Shown here: positions 35,250 to 44,787 of the stretch, piece by piece
Numbering within the stretch: position 1 is the first letter of the stretch
Layout: every line of letters begins with the position of its first letter
Source: Mycolicibacter terrae
GTDB taxonomy: Bacteria > Actinomycetota > Actinomycetes > Mycobacteriales > Mycobacteriaceae
Direction of reading: 5' to 3'
Length of the DNA stretch: 64,000 bases
Assembly: GCF_010727125.1 (NCBI RefSeq)
Contig: NZ_AP022564.1
Location: 3,410,001 to 3,474,000, forward strand
Position numbers and translations under genes: made by a program
Notes under the pieces: model-generated
The model's input: the letters and a program-made list of their open reading frames with translations, nothing else
Databases searched by the model: none
What the model was told of the DNA's origin: nothing

Positions 35250-36371
35250 ATGACCGCTGCAGTCCCGGAGAACTTCGTAGCTGGCCTGGAGGGCACGGTG
35301 GCCTTCACCACCGAGATCGCCGAACCGGACAAGGACGGCGGCGCACTGCGCTACCGCGGCGTCGACATCGAGGACCTGGCCTCCCACGTCAGCTTCGGCG
35401 ACGTGTGGGCCCTGCTGGTCGACGGCGACTTCAATCGCCCGCTGGCACCGGCCGAGGCACAAGAACTGTCGGTGCGCACCGGTGATGTGCGGGTCGACGC
35501 CCAGGCCGCGGTGGCGATGCTGGCGCCGCAGTGGGGCTTCAAGCCGCTGCTGGACACCGACGACGCCACCGCCCGTGACCAGTTGGCGCGCGCGGCGGTG
35601 ATGGTGCTGTCCTACGTCGCGCAGTCGGCACGCGGCTCGCAGCCGCCGGTGCCGCAGTCGGAGATCGACGGCTGCGCCACCATCACCGAACGGTTCATGA
35701 CCCGCTGGCGCGGCGAACCCGACCCCCGCCACACCGAGGCGATCGACGCCTACTGGGTGTCGGCGGCCGAGCACGGGATGAACGCCTCGACGTTCACCGC
35801 CCGGGTGATCGCCTCCACCGGTGCCGATGTCGGTGCGGCGCTGTCCGGCGCGATCGGGGCGATGAGCGGCCCGCTGCACGGCGGCGCCCCGGCCCGGGTG
35901 ATCCCGATGATCGCCGAGGCCGAGGATTCCGGCGACGCCCGCGCGGTGGTCAAGGGCATCCTGGACCGCAACGAGAAGCTGATGGGCTTCGGGCATCGGG
36001 TGTACCGCGCCGAGGACCCGCGCGCCCGGGTGCTGCGCGCCACCGCACAGCGACTGGCCGCGCCCCGCTACGAGGTGGCTGCGGCGCTGGAGCAGGCGGC
36101 ACTGACCGAACTGCGGGAGCGCCGGCCCGACCGCGCCATCGAGACCAACGTCGAATTCTGGGCGGCGGTGATCCTGGACTTCGCCGAGGTGCCCCCGGCG
36201 ATGATGCCGGCGATGTTCACCTGCGGACGCACCGCGGGCTGGTGCGCGCACATCATGGAGCAGAAGCGGCTGGGCAAGCTGGTGCGCCCCTCGGCGATCT
36301 ATGTCGGACCCGGGCCGCGCAGCGCGGCCTCGGTCGCCGGCTGGGACAAGCTGGCCCACCCTGTGGCCTAG
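35250..36371 (+). CDS. citA: citrate synthase 2, CitA
   Basis: The 373-aa citrate synthase is shorter than GltA2, with the catalytic stretches MSGPLHGGAPARV and [11 protein letters not shown] and an Asp in the C-terminal FWAAVILDF. Its length equals M. tuberculosis CitA (Rv0889c). Such short bacterial isoforms may act as methylcitrate or secondary citrate synthases. It is divergent from pdxH and convergent with the methyltransferase gene. Confidence 0.93.
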   Translation: MTAAVPENFVAGLEGTVAFTTEIAEPDKDGGALRYRGVDIEDLASHVSFGDVWALLVDGDFNRPLAPAEAQELSVRTGDVRVDAQAAVAMLAPQWGFKPLLDTDDATARDQLARAAVMVLSYVAQSARGSQPPVPQSEIDGCATITERFMTRWRGEPDPRHTEAIDAYWVSAAEHGMNASTFTARVIASTGADVGAALSGAIGAMSGPLHGGAPARVIPMIAEAEDSGDARAVVKGILDRNEKLMGFGHRVYRAEDPRARVLRATAQRLAAPRYEVAAALEQAALTELRERRPDRAIETNVEFWAAVILDFAEVPPAMMPAMFTCGRTAGWCAHIMEQKRLGKLVRPSAIYVGPGPRSAASVAGWDKLAHPVA

Positions 36372-36434
36372 CGGGCGCGATCTCGTCGCCGGTCCGCCGG
36401 ACCGGGCCATGGGGACGCCCGGAAACCCGGCTCG

Positions 36435-37337
36435 CTAGTCGGGGGCCGTCTTGAGCACGCGCTCGGCGGTCAACACGCCGAGCCAGTCATCGGTTGAGCA
36501 CCACGGTTGTCCATTCGGTGCATATCGCTCAGCGAGGTCGGTGGTTCGGGCATGGTCGCGGACGACGAAACCGCTGTCGCCGAGAGCGTGCGTGAGTTCG
36601 GTCAACGACAAGGCGGTGAGCCAGGGCTCACCACGACGGCGCACCAGTCGGGCGGTGCGGCGCGCACCGACGAGACGATGCCTTCCCGTGACTGTCTCGG
36701 GGTCACCGAAGTCGGTCACCAGAAGACTTCCAGCAGAACAGATTCCGGCAAGGTCCGCCAAGGTCTGATCGATCGCGGGACGGGTGAGGTAGACGGAGAC
36801 CCCGATCCAGACGACCACACACGGCCTTGCCGAGTCGAAACCGGCCTGATCGAGACGCTCGGTCAGGCGGTCACTTTCGAAATCGCATGAGACCCAACGG
36901 ACCTCCGGTCCGACGGAACGGTTGGCGCGCGCGAGCAGGAGTTGTTTTTCCTGCTGGGTGGTTGGTGCGTCGACCTCGAAGATCGCCGGACCGGAACCGG
37001 CACCGGTGATGCGCAGACTGGTGGTGTCAAACCCGGCTCCCAGTAGCACGATCTGATCGATACCCGTCGAAATAGCCTGCTGGAGCACAGCATCGGCGTA
37101 GCGGACCCGAAGGACGATGTAGACATGCAAACCCGGCAGATAGCTGTCGAGAGCACGCAGCCACGTCCTCGCGATAACCGGCCTGGCCAACAGCGGTGCG
37201 TATCCGCCGGCGAACACCGCCGAGTCGGGATCGTCGAGCAACCTGCGATGAGGCGGTTGGAGAGATTCAGCAGCACGCTCGAGCGCGCACGTCTGCGCAG
37301 TCAGACTGGCATCGCGTTCCAATCGGCGGCGAGGCAC
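36435..37337 (-). CDS. class I SAM-dependent methyltransferase of the LCMT-like mycobacterial family
   Basis: The roughly 300-aa protein has the SAM-binding glycine motif IVLLGAGFDTTSLR and an acidic residue in FEVDAPTTQQEK. These are the hallmarks of the leucine-carboxyl-methyltransferase-like family expanded in mycobacteria (the Rv0893c type). I place the start at GTG 37337, the first in-frame start after the fprB stop at 37382; ribosome-binding support is weak. A much longer frame through fprB is not real. It follows the diiron protein and fprB on the same strand. The methyl acceptor is unknown. Confidence 0.8.
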   Translation of the reverse strand: MPRRRLERDASLTAQTCALERAAESLQPPHRRLLDDPDSAVFAGGYAPLLARPVIARTWLRALDSYLPGLHVYIVLRVRYADAVLQQAISTGIDQIVLLGAGFDTTSLRITGAGSGPAIFEVDAPTTQQEKQLLLARANRSVGPEVRWVSCDFESDRLTERLDQAGFDSARPCVVVWIGVSVYLTRPAIDQTLADLAGICSAGSLLVTDFGDPETVTGRHRLVGARRTARLVRRRGEPWLTALSLTELTHALGDSGFVVRDHARTTDLAERYAPNGQPWCSTDDWLGVLTAERVLKTAPD

Positions 37338-37381
37338 CGCTTCACGATACGACAGCCGGCCGGAACCGGGCCGCCGGTCGG

Positions 37382-39082
37382 TCAGCGCCGGCGCAGCGCG
37401 CCGAGCAGATTCTGCAGCAACGGCACGTCGGAGTAGTCCTCCACCTGCTCGAGCATGTCCGGGACCCGGGTGAACTTCACCCGGGGCCGATCCTGCGCGT
37501 CGCCGCGGGCGATCTCGGCGGAGTCGATGGCCTTCCAGCCGGCGGCGTCGATCACCTCGGGCTGACGAGCGTGCACCATCCGCGCCACCGCGCGCGGCCC
37601 GCCGATCGGCTCGCTCAACTGCCCGGCGTTGTAGTCGGCGACCAGGCCCTGGATCGTCTTGAGCGAGTCGGACTTGTTGGTGCCGATGAAGCCGTTGGTG
37701 CCACGCTTGATCCACCCCGAGACGTACGCGCCCGGAACCGGCTGCCCGGTGGCCGGGTCGATGACGCGGCCGCCCTCGTTCGGAACGACACCGGCGGCGT
37801 CGTCGAAGGGCAGGTCGGCGATCGGGGTGCCGTGGTAGCCGATCGAGGTCAGCACCAGGCCGGCGTCGAGCCGGCGGACCTCGTCGGTGCCGGTCACCGT
37901 GAATTCGACTGCGGCGGCACGGTTCTCGCCGATCACCCGAGCCGGGGTCAGCTGGTAGGCGAACCGGATGCGGGGCCGGGTAGGTTGCGCCGAGGCGCTG
38001 TCGACACTGCCCAGCTTGGCCAGGATCTCCAGCTTCTGCCGGGTGAAGTCGTCGCGCACCGTGGCCAGGTCGTTACGGACCCGGGCGTGGTCCTCGGCGT
38101 CGAGCACCACGTCGGCGGTCTGGGTCAGGCCGACCAGTTCGGGCAGGGTGAACGCGGAGTCGACCGGCCCGCGGCGGGCGGCGATCACCACTTCCTGCAC
38201 GCGGGAATCGCGCAGCACCGCCAGGGCATGATCGGCGATGTCGGTGCCTGCCAGCTTGTCGGGATCGGAGGTGAGGATGCGGGCCACGTCGAGTGCCACG
38301 TTGCCGTTGCCAACGATCACCACCCGCTCATGGCTGAGATCGACCGGCTGATCGGCGAAGTCGGGATGCCCGTTGTACCAGCCGACCAGCTCGGTGGCGG
38401 TCCCGGTGCCGGCCAGGTCCATGCCGTCGATCTCGAGCCGGCGGTCGTGCAGCGCGCCGGAGGCGTACAGCACGGCATGGTGATACTCCAGCAGGTCGGC
38501 ATGGCTCAGGTGCTTGCCGACCTCGACATTGAGGAAGAAGTTGAAGCCCCGCCGCCGGGAGATCTCGTCGAAGAGCCGGGTGACCAGCTTGGTGCGCTGG
38601 TGATCCGGGGCGACTCCGGCACGCACCAGCCCGTAGGGGGTGGGCAACTTTTCGAACACGTTGACCAGCACGCCGGGCTGGGTCAGCAGTTCGTCGGCGG
38701 CGTACATGGCCGCCGGGCCGGAGCCGACGATGGCCACCGTCAGCGGATGCCTGCCGCGCCTGTGCACTTCGGCGGCCGGCAGGATCGGCGCCAGCTTGGA
38801 CGTCGGCGGCAGCTTCACGCCCTCGGGGCGCTTGGGGTAGTACGACTTGTTGATCTCGATGAACGGCAGCTGCTCGGCCGGCAGCTGAGTGTCCGGGTAG
38901 ATCGCGCCGACCGGGCAGGCCCGGACGCAGGCGCCGCAGTCGACACAGGCGTCCGGGTCGATGTAGAGCATCTCCGAGGTGGCGAAGTCCGGTTCATCCG
39001 GGCTGGGATGGATGCAGTAGACCGGGCAGGCGAAAACACAAGACGCGTCGTTACAGCATGCCTGGCTGATGACGTGCGGCAT
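37382..39082 (-). CDS. fprB: ferredoxin / ferredoxin-NADP reductase FprB
   Basis: The 566-aa protein is a fusion. Residues 1-80 form a 7Fe/8Fe ferredoxin with two cysteine clusters (CCNDASCVFACPVYC and CVDCGACVRACPVG). Residues about 108-566 are an adrenodoxin-reductase-type flavoprotein with an FAD loop VAIVGSGPAAMYAA, an NADPH loop VVIVGNGNVALDVAR, and a C-terminal GWIKRGTNGFIGTNKSDS. It matches Rv0886. It passes electrons from NADPH through FAD to its own and other iron-sulfur centres. It starts 20 bp after the diiron gene, suggesting it supplies that enzyme. The start ATG 39082 is fixed by the ferredoxin N-terminus. Confidence 0.95.
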   Translation of the reverse strand: MPHVISQACCNDASCVFACPVYCIHPSPDEPDFATSEMLYIDPDACVDCGACVRACPVGAIYPDTQLPAEQLPFIEINKSYYPKRPEGVKLPPTSKLAPILPAAEVHRRGRHPLTVAIVGSGPAAMYAADELLTQPGVLVNVFEKLPTPYGLVRAGVAPDHQRTKLVTRLFDEISRRRGFNFFLNVEVGKHLSHADLLEYHHAVLYASGALHDRRLEIDGMDLAGTGTATELVGWYNGHPDFADQPVDLSHERVVIVGNGNVALDVARILTSDPDKLAGTDIADHALAVLRDSRVQEVVIAARRGPVDSAFTLPELVGLTQTADVVLDAEDHARVRNDLATVRDDFTRQKLEILAKLGSVDSASAQPTRPRIRFAYQLTPARVIGENRAAAVEFTVTGTDEVRRLDAGLVLTSIGYHGTPIADLPFDDAAGVVPNEGGRVIDPATGQPVPGAYVSGWIKRGTNGFIGTNKSDSLKTIQGLVADYNAGQLSEPIGGPRAVARMVHARQPEVIDAAGWKAIDSAEIARGDAQDRPRVKFTRVPDMLEQVEDYSDVPLLQNLLGALRRR

Positions 39083-39102
39083 GAGGCGGCGGGTCCGGCG
39101 AC

Positions 39103-40143
39103 TTACGCGACGCGCGACAGGTGCGCGCGCTGCGGCTGGGCCCGGAAGCGCGACGGTGCCCCGTTGATCCGGCACATCCGCCACACCAGCTTGGCAACCG
39201 GGTTCATCAGACCGGTGTCGTGGCAGAGCATCCGCACGTCGGCGAACATGTCCGACAGCATCCGCCGGGCGTCGGCCGAGCCGAAGAACACGTCCTTGCG
39301 CACCGAGCGGGGAATGTCGAACTCCACCCAGAACGCCTTCGGCGGAACGACGATCGCCGAGCAGAGGATCCGCATGGTGACCGGCACGAACAGCGAGAGC
39401 CAGAATCGCTTGCGGCGCGGCAGGTGCGGGATCCGTTTGTTGAGGTATTCGTGCGCGAAGGAGATGTGCCGCGCCTCTTCGGCGACGTGGATCGCCATCA
39501 CCTTCTCCATGATCGGGTGCAGCGTCTTGCCCTCGCGCAGGATGTCCTTCTGAATGTGGTCGATGGGCTCTTCGCCGGCGAGGATGCCGAACCAGAACGG
39601 GATCGGCAGCGGCCCGGCGACCAGCGGGATGAACGCCGCCAGCCACTTGAGGAACCGCGGCATGCCGGGAACGTCGGCGCCGATGTGGTTCACCATCTCC
39701 TGGAACATCAGGGTGTGGTTGCACTCCTCGACCGACTCGTGCAGGCAGTACCGGTACTCCGGTGAGCCGTTGGGCACCCAGAACGCGTAGTTGAGCAGGC
39801 CGCGGATCAGGATGGACTCGAAGTGCAGGCCGACCTTGGCCACGTTGGCCTGACGCCACATGCCGATCTTGATCTGGCGGTCTTCGGGCTGCGCCTGGTA
39901 CCAGGCGTGCTTGCCCAGCGGGTCGGTGGCCGGCAGGATCCACCGCGGGTCATTCTCGGTGACCTTGAATTCCGGGCTGTCCCAGTCGATGTCGACGTAC
40001 GGGTTGAAGTGCCGACGCACGGAGCCTTCCGACAGGGTGTTGAGCATGTCGACGTACTGGGTGTCGTCGGAGACTTCCATGTTCGCCCGCCACCGCCGCA
40101 CCATGCGGGTTCGAGCCGGTTTTTGAGCCGTTTTCTGAGCCAT
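39103..40143 (-). CDS. AurF-like diiron oxygenase (Rv0885 type)
   Basis: The 346-aa helical protein carries a complete AurF-type diiron ligand set: Glu in GLHFES, an E-x2-H in EECNHTLMF, a helix Glu before MAIH, then H-x3-E-x2-H in HVAEEARH. Family members N-oxygenate aromatic amines or oxidise other small molecules. M. tuberculosis Rv0885 occupies the same place beside fprB. I chose ATG 40143; the longer frame adds 15 unlikely codons. Two hydrophobic segments near residues 165-190 and 250-275 could associate with the membrane. Confidence 0.85.
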   Translation of the reverse strand: MAQKTAQKPARTRMVRRWRANMEVSDDTQYVDMLNTLSEGSVRRHFNPYVDIDWDSPEFKVTENDPRWILPATDPLGKHAWYQAQPEDRQIKIGMWRQANVAKVGLHFESILIRGLLNYAFWVPNGSPEYRYCLHESVEECNHTLMFQEMVNHIGADVPGMPRFLKWLAAFIPLVAGPLPIPFWFGILAGEEPIDHIQKDILREGKTLHPIMEKVMAIHVAEEARHISFAHEYLNKRIPHLPRRKRFWLSLFVPVTMRILCSAIVVPPKAFWVEFDIPRSVRKDVFFGSADARRMLSDMFADVRMLCHDTGLMNPVAKLVWRMCRINGAPSRFRAQPQRAHLSRVA

Positions 40144-40261
40144 CGGAGACACCCCACTGACGTTTACATTTGGCCTTCTTATGTACAACGGTACCGCAGG
40201 TATCGGGTACGGTCTAGGCCTTGAATACCCCTTGTGGCCGTGACAGGTGTCGAGTGTCTCA

Positions 40262-40277
40262 TGTGATCTCCGTCACG
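40262..40277. promoter_or_regulatory. CRP-type binding site upstream of serC
   Basis: TGTGATCTCCGTCACG matches the mycobacterial CRP consensus TGTGA-N6-TCACA with one mismatch. Its centre is about 57 bp before the inferred serC transcription start, which is an activating position. CRP (Rv3676) activation of serC has been reported in M. tuberculosis. The site could also affect the divergent diiron/fprB operon. Confidence 0.7.
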
Positions 40278-40281
40278 ATAA

Positions 40282-41445
<1,164 letters not shown>

Positions 41446-41560
41446 GCGCGACCCGCCGAACTCCTGTGATCAAGTCGTTATAACCCCAGCGTGTCACGGC
41501 GGCCGAGGTCGCCTGCTGCACTAGAGTCCGCAGGTAACCGGGCCTTCGCAAGGAGAAGTC

Positions 41561-42346
41561 ATGCGGGAATTGACAGTCATAGGTCTCGACGTCGACGGCA
41601 AACACATCATCTGTGAGAGCGCCTGCGGTGACGACGAACGCGCCGACATGTTCGCGCTGCGCCTCGACGACCGGCTGCGTTCAGTGGTGCGTGGCGAGGG
41701 CAACCGCGTCGGGCAGACCCAGGCCGATCTGGGAGGCACCATGTTGCGTCCGAAGGACATCCAGGCCCGCATCCGTGCCGGGGCGTCGGTCGAGCAGGTG
41801 GCCGCGGCGGCCGGCGTGGACGTCTCCCGGGTGGAGCGGTTCGCGCACCCGGTGCTGCTGGAGCGCTCGCGTGCCGCGGAGCTGGCGGCCGCTGCCCACC
41901 CGGTGCTGGCCGACGGCCCCGCGGTGTCGACCCTGCTCGAAGTGATCACCAGCGCGTTGATGAGCCGCGGCCTCAATCCGGATCACAGCAGCTGGGACGC
42001 GTGGCGCAACGAGGACGGACGCTGGACGGTGCAGCTGGCCTGGAAGGCGGGCCGCTCCGACAACGTCGCCCACTTCCGATTCGCCCCGGGAGCGCACGGC
42101 GGGACGGTCACCGCCGTCGACGACTCGGCGATGGAGCTGATCGACCCGGACTTCGACCGTCCGCTGCGGCCGGTTGCCACGATCGCCGAACTGGACTTCG
42201 AGGAGCCTGCCGCCCCGCCGGTGGTGGAAGAGGAGCCGGTCCGCCAACGCTCGGCGACCCGGTCCCGGCGCAGCAAGCCCCCGGTTCCGGGTTGGGAGGA
42301 CGTGCTGCTCGGGGTGCGCTCGACCGGCTCGGCCGGTCAACGCTGA
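41561..42346 (+). CDS. sepH: septation protein SepH
   Basis: The 261-aa protein starts MRELTVIGLDVDGKHIIC and has an N-terminal DUF3071 domain including a helix-turn-helix (about residues 70-100, RPKDIQARIRAGASVEQVAAAAGVDVSRVE), then a disordered acidic/Pro and Arg/Lys-rich tail. Actinobacterial SepH binds FtsZ and promotes assembly at division sites; this is the Rv0883c orthologue. An AAGGAG lies 6 nt before the ATG. The stop overlaps the convergent DUF2537 gene by 10 bp. Confidence 0.93.
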   Translation: MRELTVIGLDVDGKHIICESACGDDERADMFALRLDDRLRSVVRGEGNRVGQTQADLGGTMLRPKDIQARIRAGASVEQVAAAAGVDVSRVERFAHPVLLERSRAAELAAAAHPVLADGPAVSTLLEVITSALMSRGLNPDHSSWDAWRNEDGRWTVQLAWKAGRSDNVAHFRFAPGAHGGTVTAVDDSAMELIDPDFDRPLRPVATIAELDFEEPAAPPVVEEEPVRQRSATRSRRSKPPVPGWEDVLLGVRSTGSAGQR

Positions 42347-42612
42347 GCAGCCAGCACCAAAAGCACCAGCCACGCCCCCGCCACCCCGAGTCCGGCGCCC
42401 AGCGCCAGCCATCGCAGCACCGGGGTGCGCCGCCAGCCCCAGACCGTTGGCGCGAGCCCGCCCACCGCGATCAGGTTGAGCGCGACCGCCACCGCGGGGT
42501 GCACCCGGGTCAATCCCAGGCTCAGCACCGCGATCGCGGTCCCCGACACCGCAGCGACGAACGCCGCCACGGTCAAACCCGTTGCCCACGGCGTGGTTTG
42601 GGTCGGACTCAT
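42337..42612 (-). CDS. DUF2537 small membrane protein (Rv0882 type)
   Basis: The 91-aa protein has three hydrophobic helices (about residues 11-32, 41-58 and 66-89). Its position, between the SpoU-type methyltransferase and sepH, matches Rv0882. Its ATG overlaps the methyltransferase stop by 4 bp (ATGA), so the two are co-translated. The function is unknown. Confidence 0.88.
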   Translation of the reverse strand: MSPTQTTPWATGLTVAAFVAAVSGTAIAVLSLGLTRVHPAVAVALNLIAVGGLAPTVWGWRRTPVLRWLALGAGLGVAGAWLVLLVLAAQR

Positions 42613-43436
42613 TCCGGCAGCCTAGTGCGCTCGTAGAACGCCAGCGCGGCCGCCGTCGCGACGTTGAGGGAGTCGGTGCCCCGCGACATCGGAATGCGCA
42701 CCCGCATGTCACTGGCCCGCATGGCCTGCTGCGACAGACCCGGCCCCTCCGCCCCGACCAGCACCGCCAGCGGTTCGCCGCGCACCGTCGCCATGGCAGT
42801 GGACAGCGCGTCGGCCCGCGGGTCGGGAGTCATGGCGAGCACGCGAAACCCCCGCTCGCGCAGCATCGCCAGATCCGCCGGCCAATCCGCCGAACGGGCG
42901 AACGGCACCAGCAGGGCGTGTCCCATCGACACCCGCACCGCACGGCGGTAGAGCGGATCGGCGCAGCCGTGACCGAACACCACCGCGTCGACTCCCAGGC
43001 CGGCGCCGTTGCGGAAGATCGAACCCAGGTTCTCGTGATCGTTGACGCCCTCGAGCACCGCGATGGTCCGGGCGCCGGCGACCAGGTCCGCCACCGTGGG
43101 CTCGGGCACCCGCGATGCGGCAGCCAGCACACCGCGGTTGAGATGGAAGCCGACCACCTCGGCCATCACCTCGGCCGACACCCGGTAGTAGGGCACGTCT
43201 GACACACCGGCGAGATCCGGGGCCAGCTCCGTCAGCCGGCGGTCGGTCCCCAGCAACGCCCGCGGCGTGTAGCGGGAGGCCAGCATGCGCTGCACCACCA
43301 GCACCCCTTCGGCGATCACCAGCCCCTTGCCGGTGGGCAGATCCGGGCGGCGGTCGATGCTGTTCAGATCGCGGAAATCGTCCAGCCGTGAATCACGGGG
43401 GTCCTCGATATCGACGACCTCGATAACCCTGGCCAC
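42609..43436 (-). CDS. SpoU/TrmH-family RNA 2'-O-methyltransferase (Rv0881 type)
   Basis: The 275-aa SPOUT enzyme has an N-terminal RNA-binding region (IDRRPDLPTGKGLVIAEGVLVVQRML) and a C-terminal knotted SAM domain (GVNDHENLGSIFRNGAGLG; VLVGAEGPGLS; VRIPMSRGTDSLNVATAAALAFYE). Conserved Asn, Arg and Ser-Leu-Asn positions of active TrmH-like enzymes are present. It would 2'-O-methylate tRNA or rRNA; the exact nucleotide is unknown. Confidence 0.9.
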   Translation of the reverse strand: MARVIEVVDIEDPRDSRLDDFRDLNSIDRRPDLPTGKGLVIAEGVLVVQRMLASRYTPRALLGTDRRLTELAPDLAGVSDVPYYRVSAEVMAEVVGFHLNRGVLAAASRVPEPTVADLVAGARTIAVLEGVNDHENLGSIFRNGAGLGVDAVVFGHGCADPLYRRAVRVSMGHALLVPFARSADWPADLAMLRERGFRVLAMTPDPRADALSTAMATVRGEPLAVLVGAEGPGLSQQAMRASDMRVRIPMSRGTDSLNVATAAALAFYERTRLPE

Positions 43437-43475
43437 TGGCTGAACGATACCGGCGAGGCGCTAACGTCAACGGCG

Positions 43476-43745
43476 ATGACCCCCCAGCCGCCACCCGAGT
43501 CCGCCCCTGAGCCGCCACCGCTGCCACCCGCCCTGTTGCGGGTCTGGCCGGTGATCGGTGCCGGGGCCGCCGGGTTCTGCTGTGCGACCATCGCGGCGTT
43601 CGCGATTCCGGCCCTGGAGTCGTGGCGGCCGGTGAGCGTGGCCGGGTTGGGGGTCGGCGTGCTGGGCACCACGATCTTTCTCGTGCAACGCACAGCGTCA
43701 CGGCGCGGCGTGCGCGGCGCCCAAACCGGACTGGAACACGAATAG
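43476..43745 (+). CDS. DUF2530 small membrane protein (Rv0879c type)
   Basis: The 89-aa protein has a Pro-rich cytosolic N-terminus and two membrane helices (about residues 26-45 and 53-70). Its location opposite the RNA methyltransferase gene matches Rv0879c. TAACGT at 43462-43467, 8 bp before the ATG, suggests a leaderless transcript. The function is unknown. Confidence 0.82.
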   Translation: MTPQPPPESAPEPPPLPPALLRVWPVIGAGAAGFCCATIAAFAIPALESWRPVSVAGLGVGVLGTTIFLVQRTASRRGVRGAQTGLEHE

Positions 43746-43773
43746 AGTTGCGCCCTACCCAAGGAGGAATGAG

Positions 43774-44229
43774 ATGGCAGCGCCGCTGTTGAAGGCCGAG
43801 ATCGACATCAAGGCACCGGTCACCGAGGTTTGGAACCTGATCTCCGATTTCCGTCGGATGCCGGAGTGGAGCCCGCAGTGCCGGTGGATGAAACCGCTGG
43901 GTGCGGTGCGCCCGGGCACTCGCACCATAAACTTCAACCGGCGCGGCCGGCTGTACTGGCCCACCAGCTCGCGCATCACCGAGTTCGTCCCGGAGCGCAA
44001 GCTGGCCTTCCGCGTGACGGAGAACCACAGCGTGTGGAGCTATGAACTGGAGCCGATCGCCGAGGGCACCCGGGTCACCGAGAGCCGGCGCGCCGACGAG
44101 GGGATCACCAGCTTTTCGACAACCGTGACGAAACTGTTCATGGGCGGCGTCGAGAGCTTCGAGCATGAGCTGCTCGAAGGCATGAACGCCTCCTTGGAGC
44201 GGATCAAGGCGGCCGCCGAAAACCGCTGA
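43774..44229 (+). CDS. SRPBCC-family protein
   Basis: The 151-aa START/SRPBCC fold protein reads KAEIDIKAPVTEVWNLISDFRRMPEWSPQC...TFTR-type strands and a long C-terminal helix. It is related to polyketide cyclase/dehydrase-like lipid-binding proteins, several of which occur in mycobacteria. A very strong AAGGAGG lies 6 nt before ATG 43774. It shares only the fold with the Rv0910-type protein at 16152. The ligand is unknown. Confidence 0.88.
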   Translation: MAAPLLKAEIDIKAPVTEVWNLISDFRRMPEWSPQCRWMKPLGAVRPGTRTINFNRRGRLYWPTSSRITEFVPERKLAFRVTENHSVWSYELEPIAEGTRVTESRRADEGITSFSTTVTKLFMGGVESFEHELLEGMNASLERIKAAAENR

Positions 44230-44289
44230 CGCGTCTCACAAGTGGGGGTAATGTCCATCGTCACCATCGATTGGGAGGGAGCCTCGGAG

Positions 44290-44787
44290 ATGATGGACAC
44301 CGCGACATTGAGCCCTCGGATGCTGAGCGGCGTTGCAGCAACCGCAGTACTGCTGGCCGCCGGTCTCACCCCGGTGGCGGTGGCACCCGGGGTCACCACC
44401 CACGCCGTCGCACGGGTGTCCGCCGAGGTGGTGCTGACCGGTAGCGCCTTGACCGACGGCATCGACGGGATCCTCGGCGACGTCGCCGCCCTGGACACCC
44501 CCGGGGCTGCCGACGCATTCGACATCGCCGGTCTGTTCAACGCGGAATTGGCTGCGGCCCAAGGATTCTTCAACAGCCTGTTCAGCCTGCCCGGGACGCT
44601 GTTCAACGACGTCCAGAATCTCATCACCAGCCTGGTCAACCTCGACTTCGGGATGGCCTTCAGCGAGGCGGTCACCATCCCGCAGGACATCATCAACTAT
44701 GTGCTCGGGCTGCCGGGCCTGGTGGTCAACACCATCTACAACATGGTCGTGGTGCTGCCGGGCGAGTACCTGTTCAACTTCGGCTAG
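44290..44787 (+). CDS. exported small protein, unknown function
   Basis: From ATG 44290 the frame encodes 165 aa. GGGAGGGAG at 44273-44281 gives 8-nt spacing; upstream starts at 44242 or 44251 would add a non-signal peptide. An N-terminal hydrophobic segment MLSGVAATAVLLAAGLTPVAVA looks like a signal peptide. The rest is Leu/Val/Phe/Asp-rich and amphipathic (NAELAAAQGFFNSLFSLPGTLFNDVQNLI), similar in flavour to mycobacterial PE/PPE-adjacent exported proteins, but I recognise no family. The stop overlaps the convergent DUF3027 stop by 4 bp. Confidence 0.7.
   Translation: MMDTATLSPRMLSGVAATAVLLAAGLTPVAVAPGVTTHAVARVSAEVVLTGSALTDGIDGILGDVAALDTPGAADAFDIAGLFNAELAAAQGFFNSLFSLPGTLFNDVQNLITSLVNLDFGMAFSEAVTIPQDIINYVLGLPGLVVNTIYNMVVVLPGEYLFNFG

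Noticed and set aside
37382..39943. 853-aa frame joining fprB with upstream sequence
   Set aside because: The first 287 residues are an out-of-frame reading of the diiron gene. FprB begins at its ferredoxin motif at 39082.
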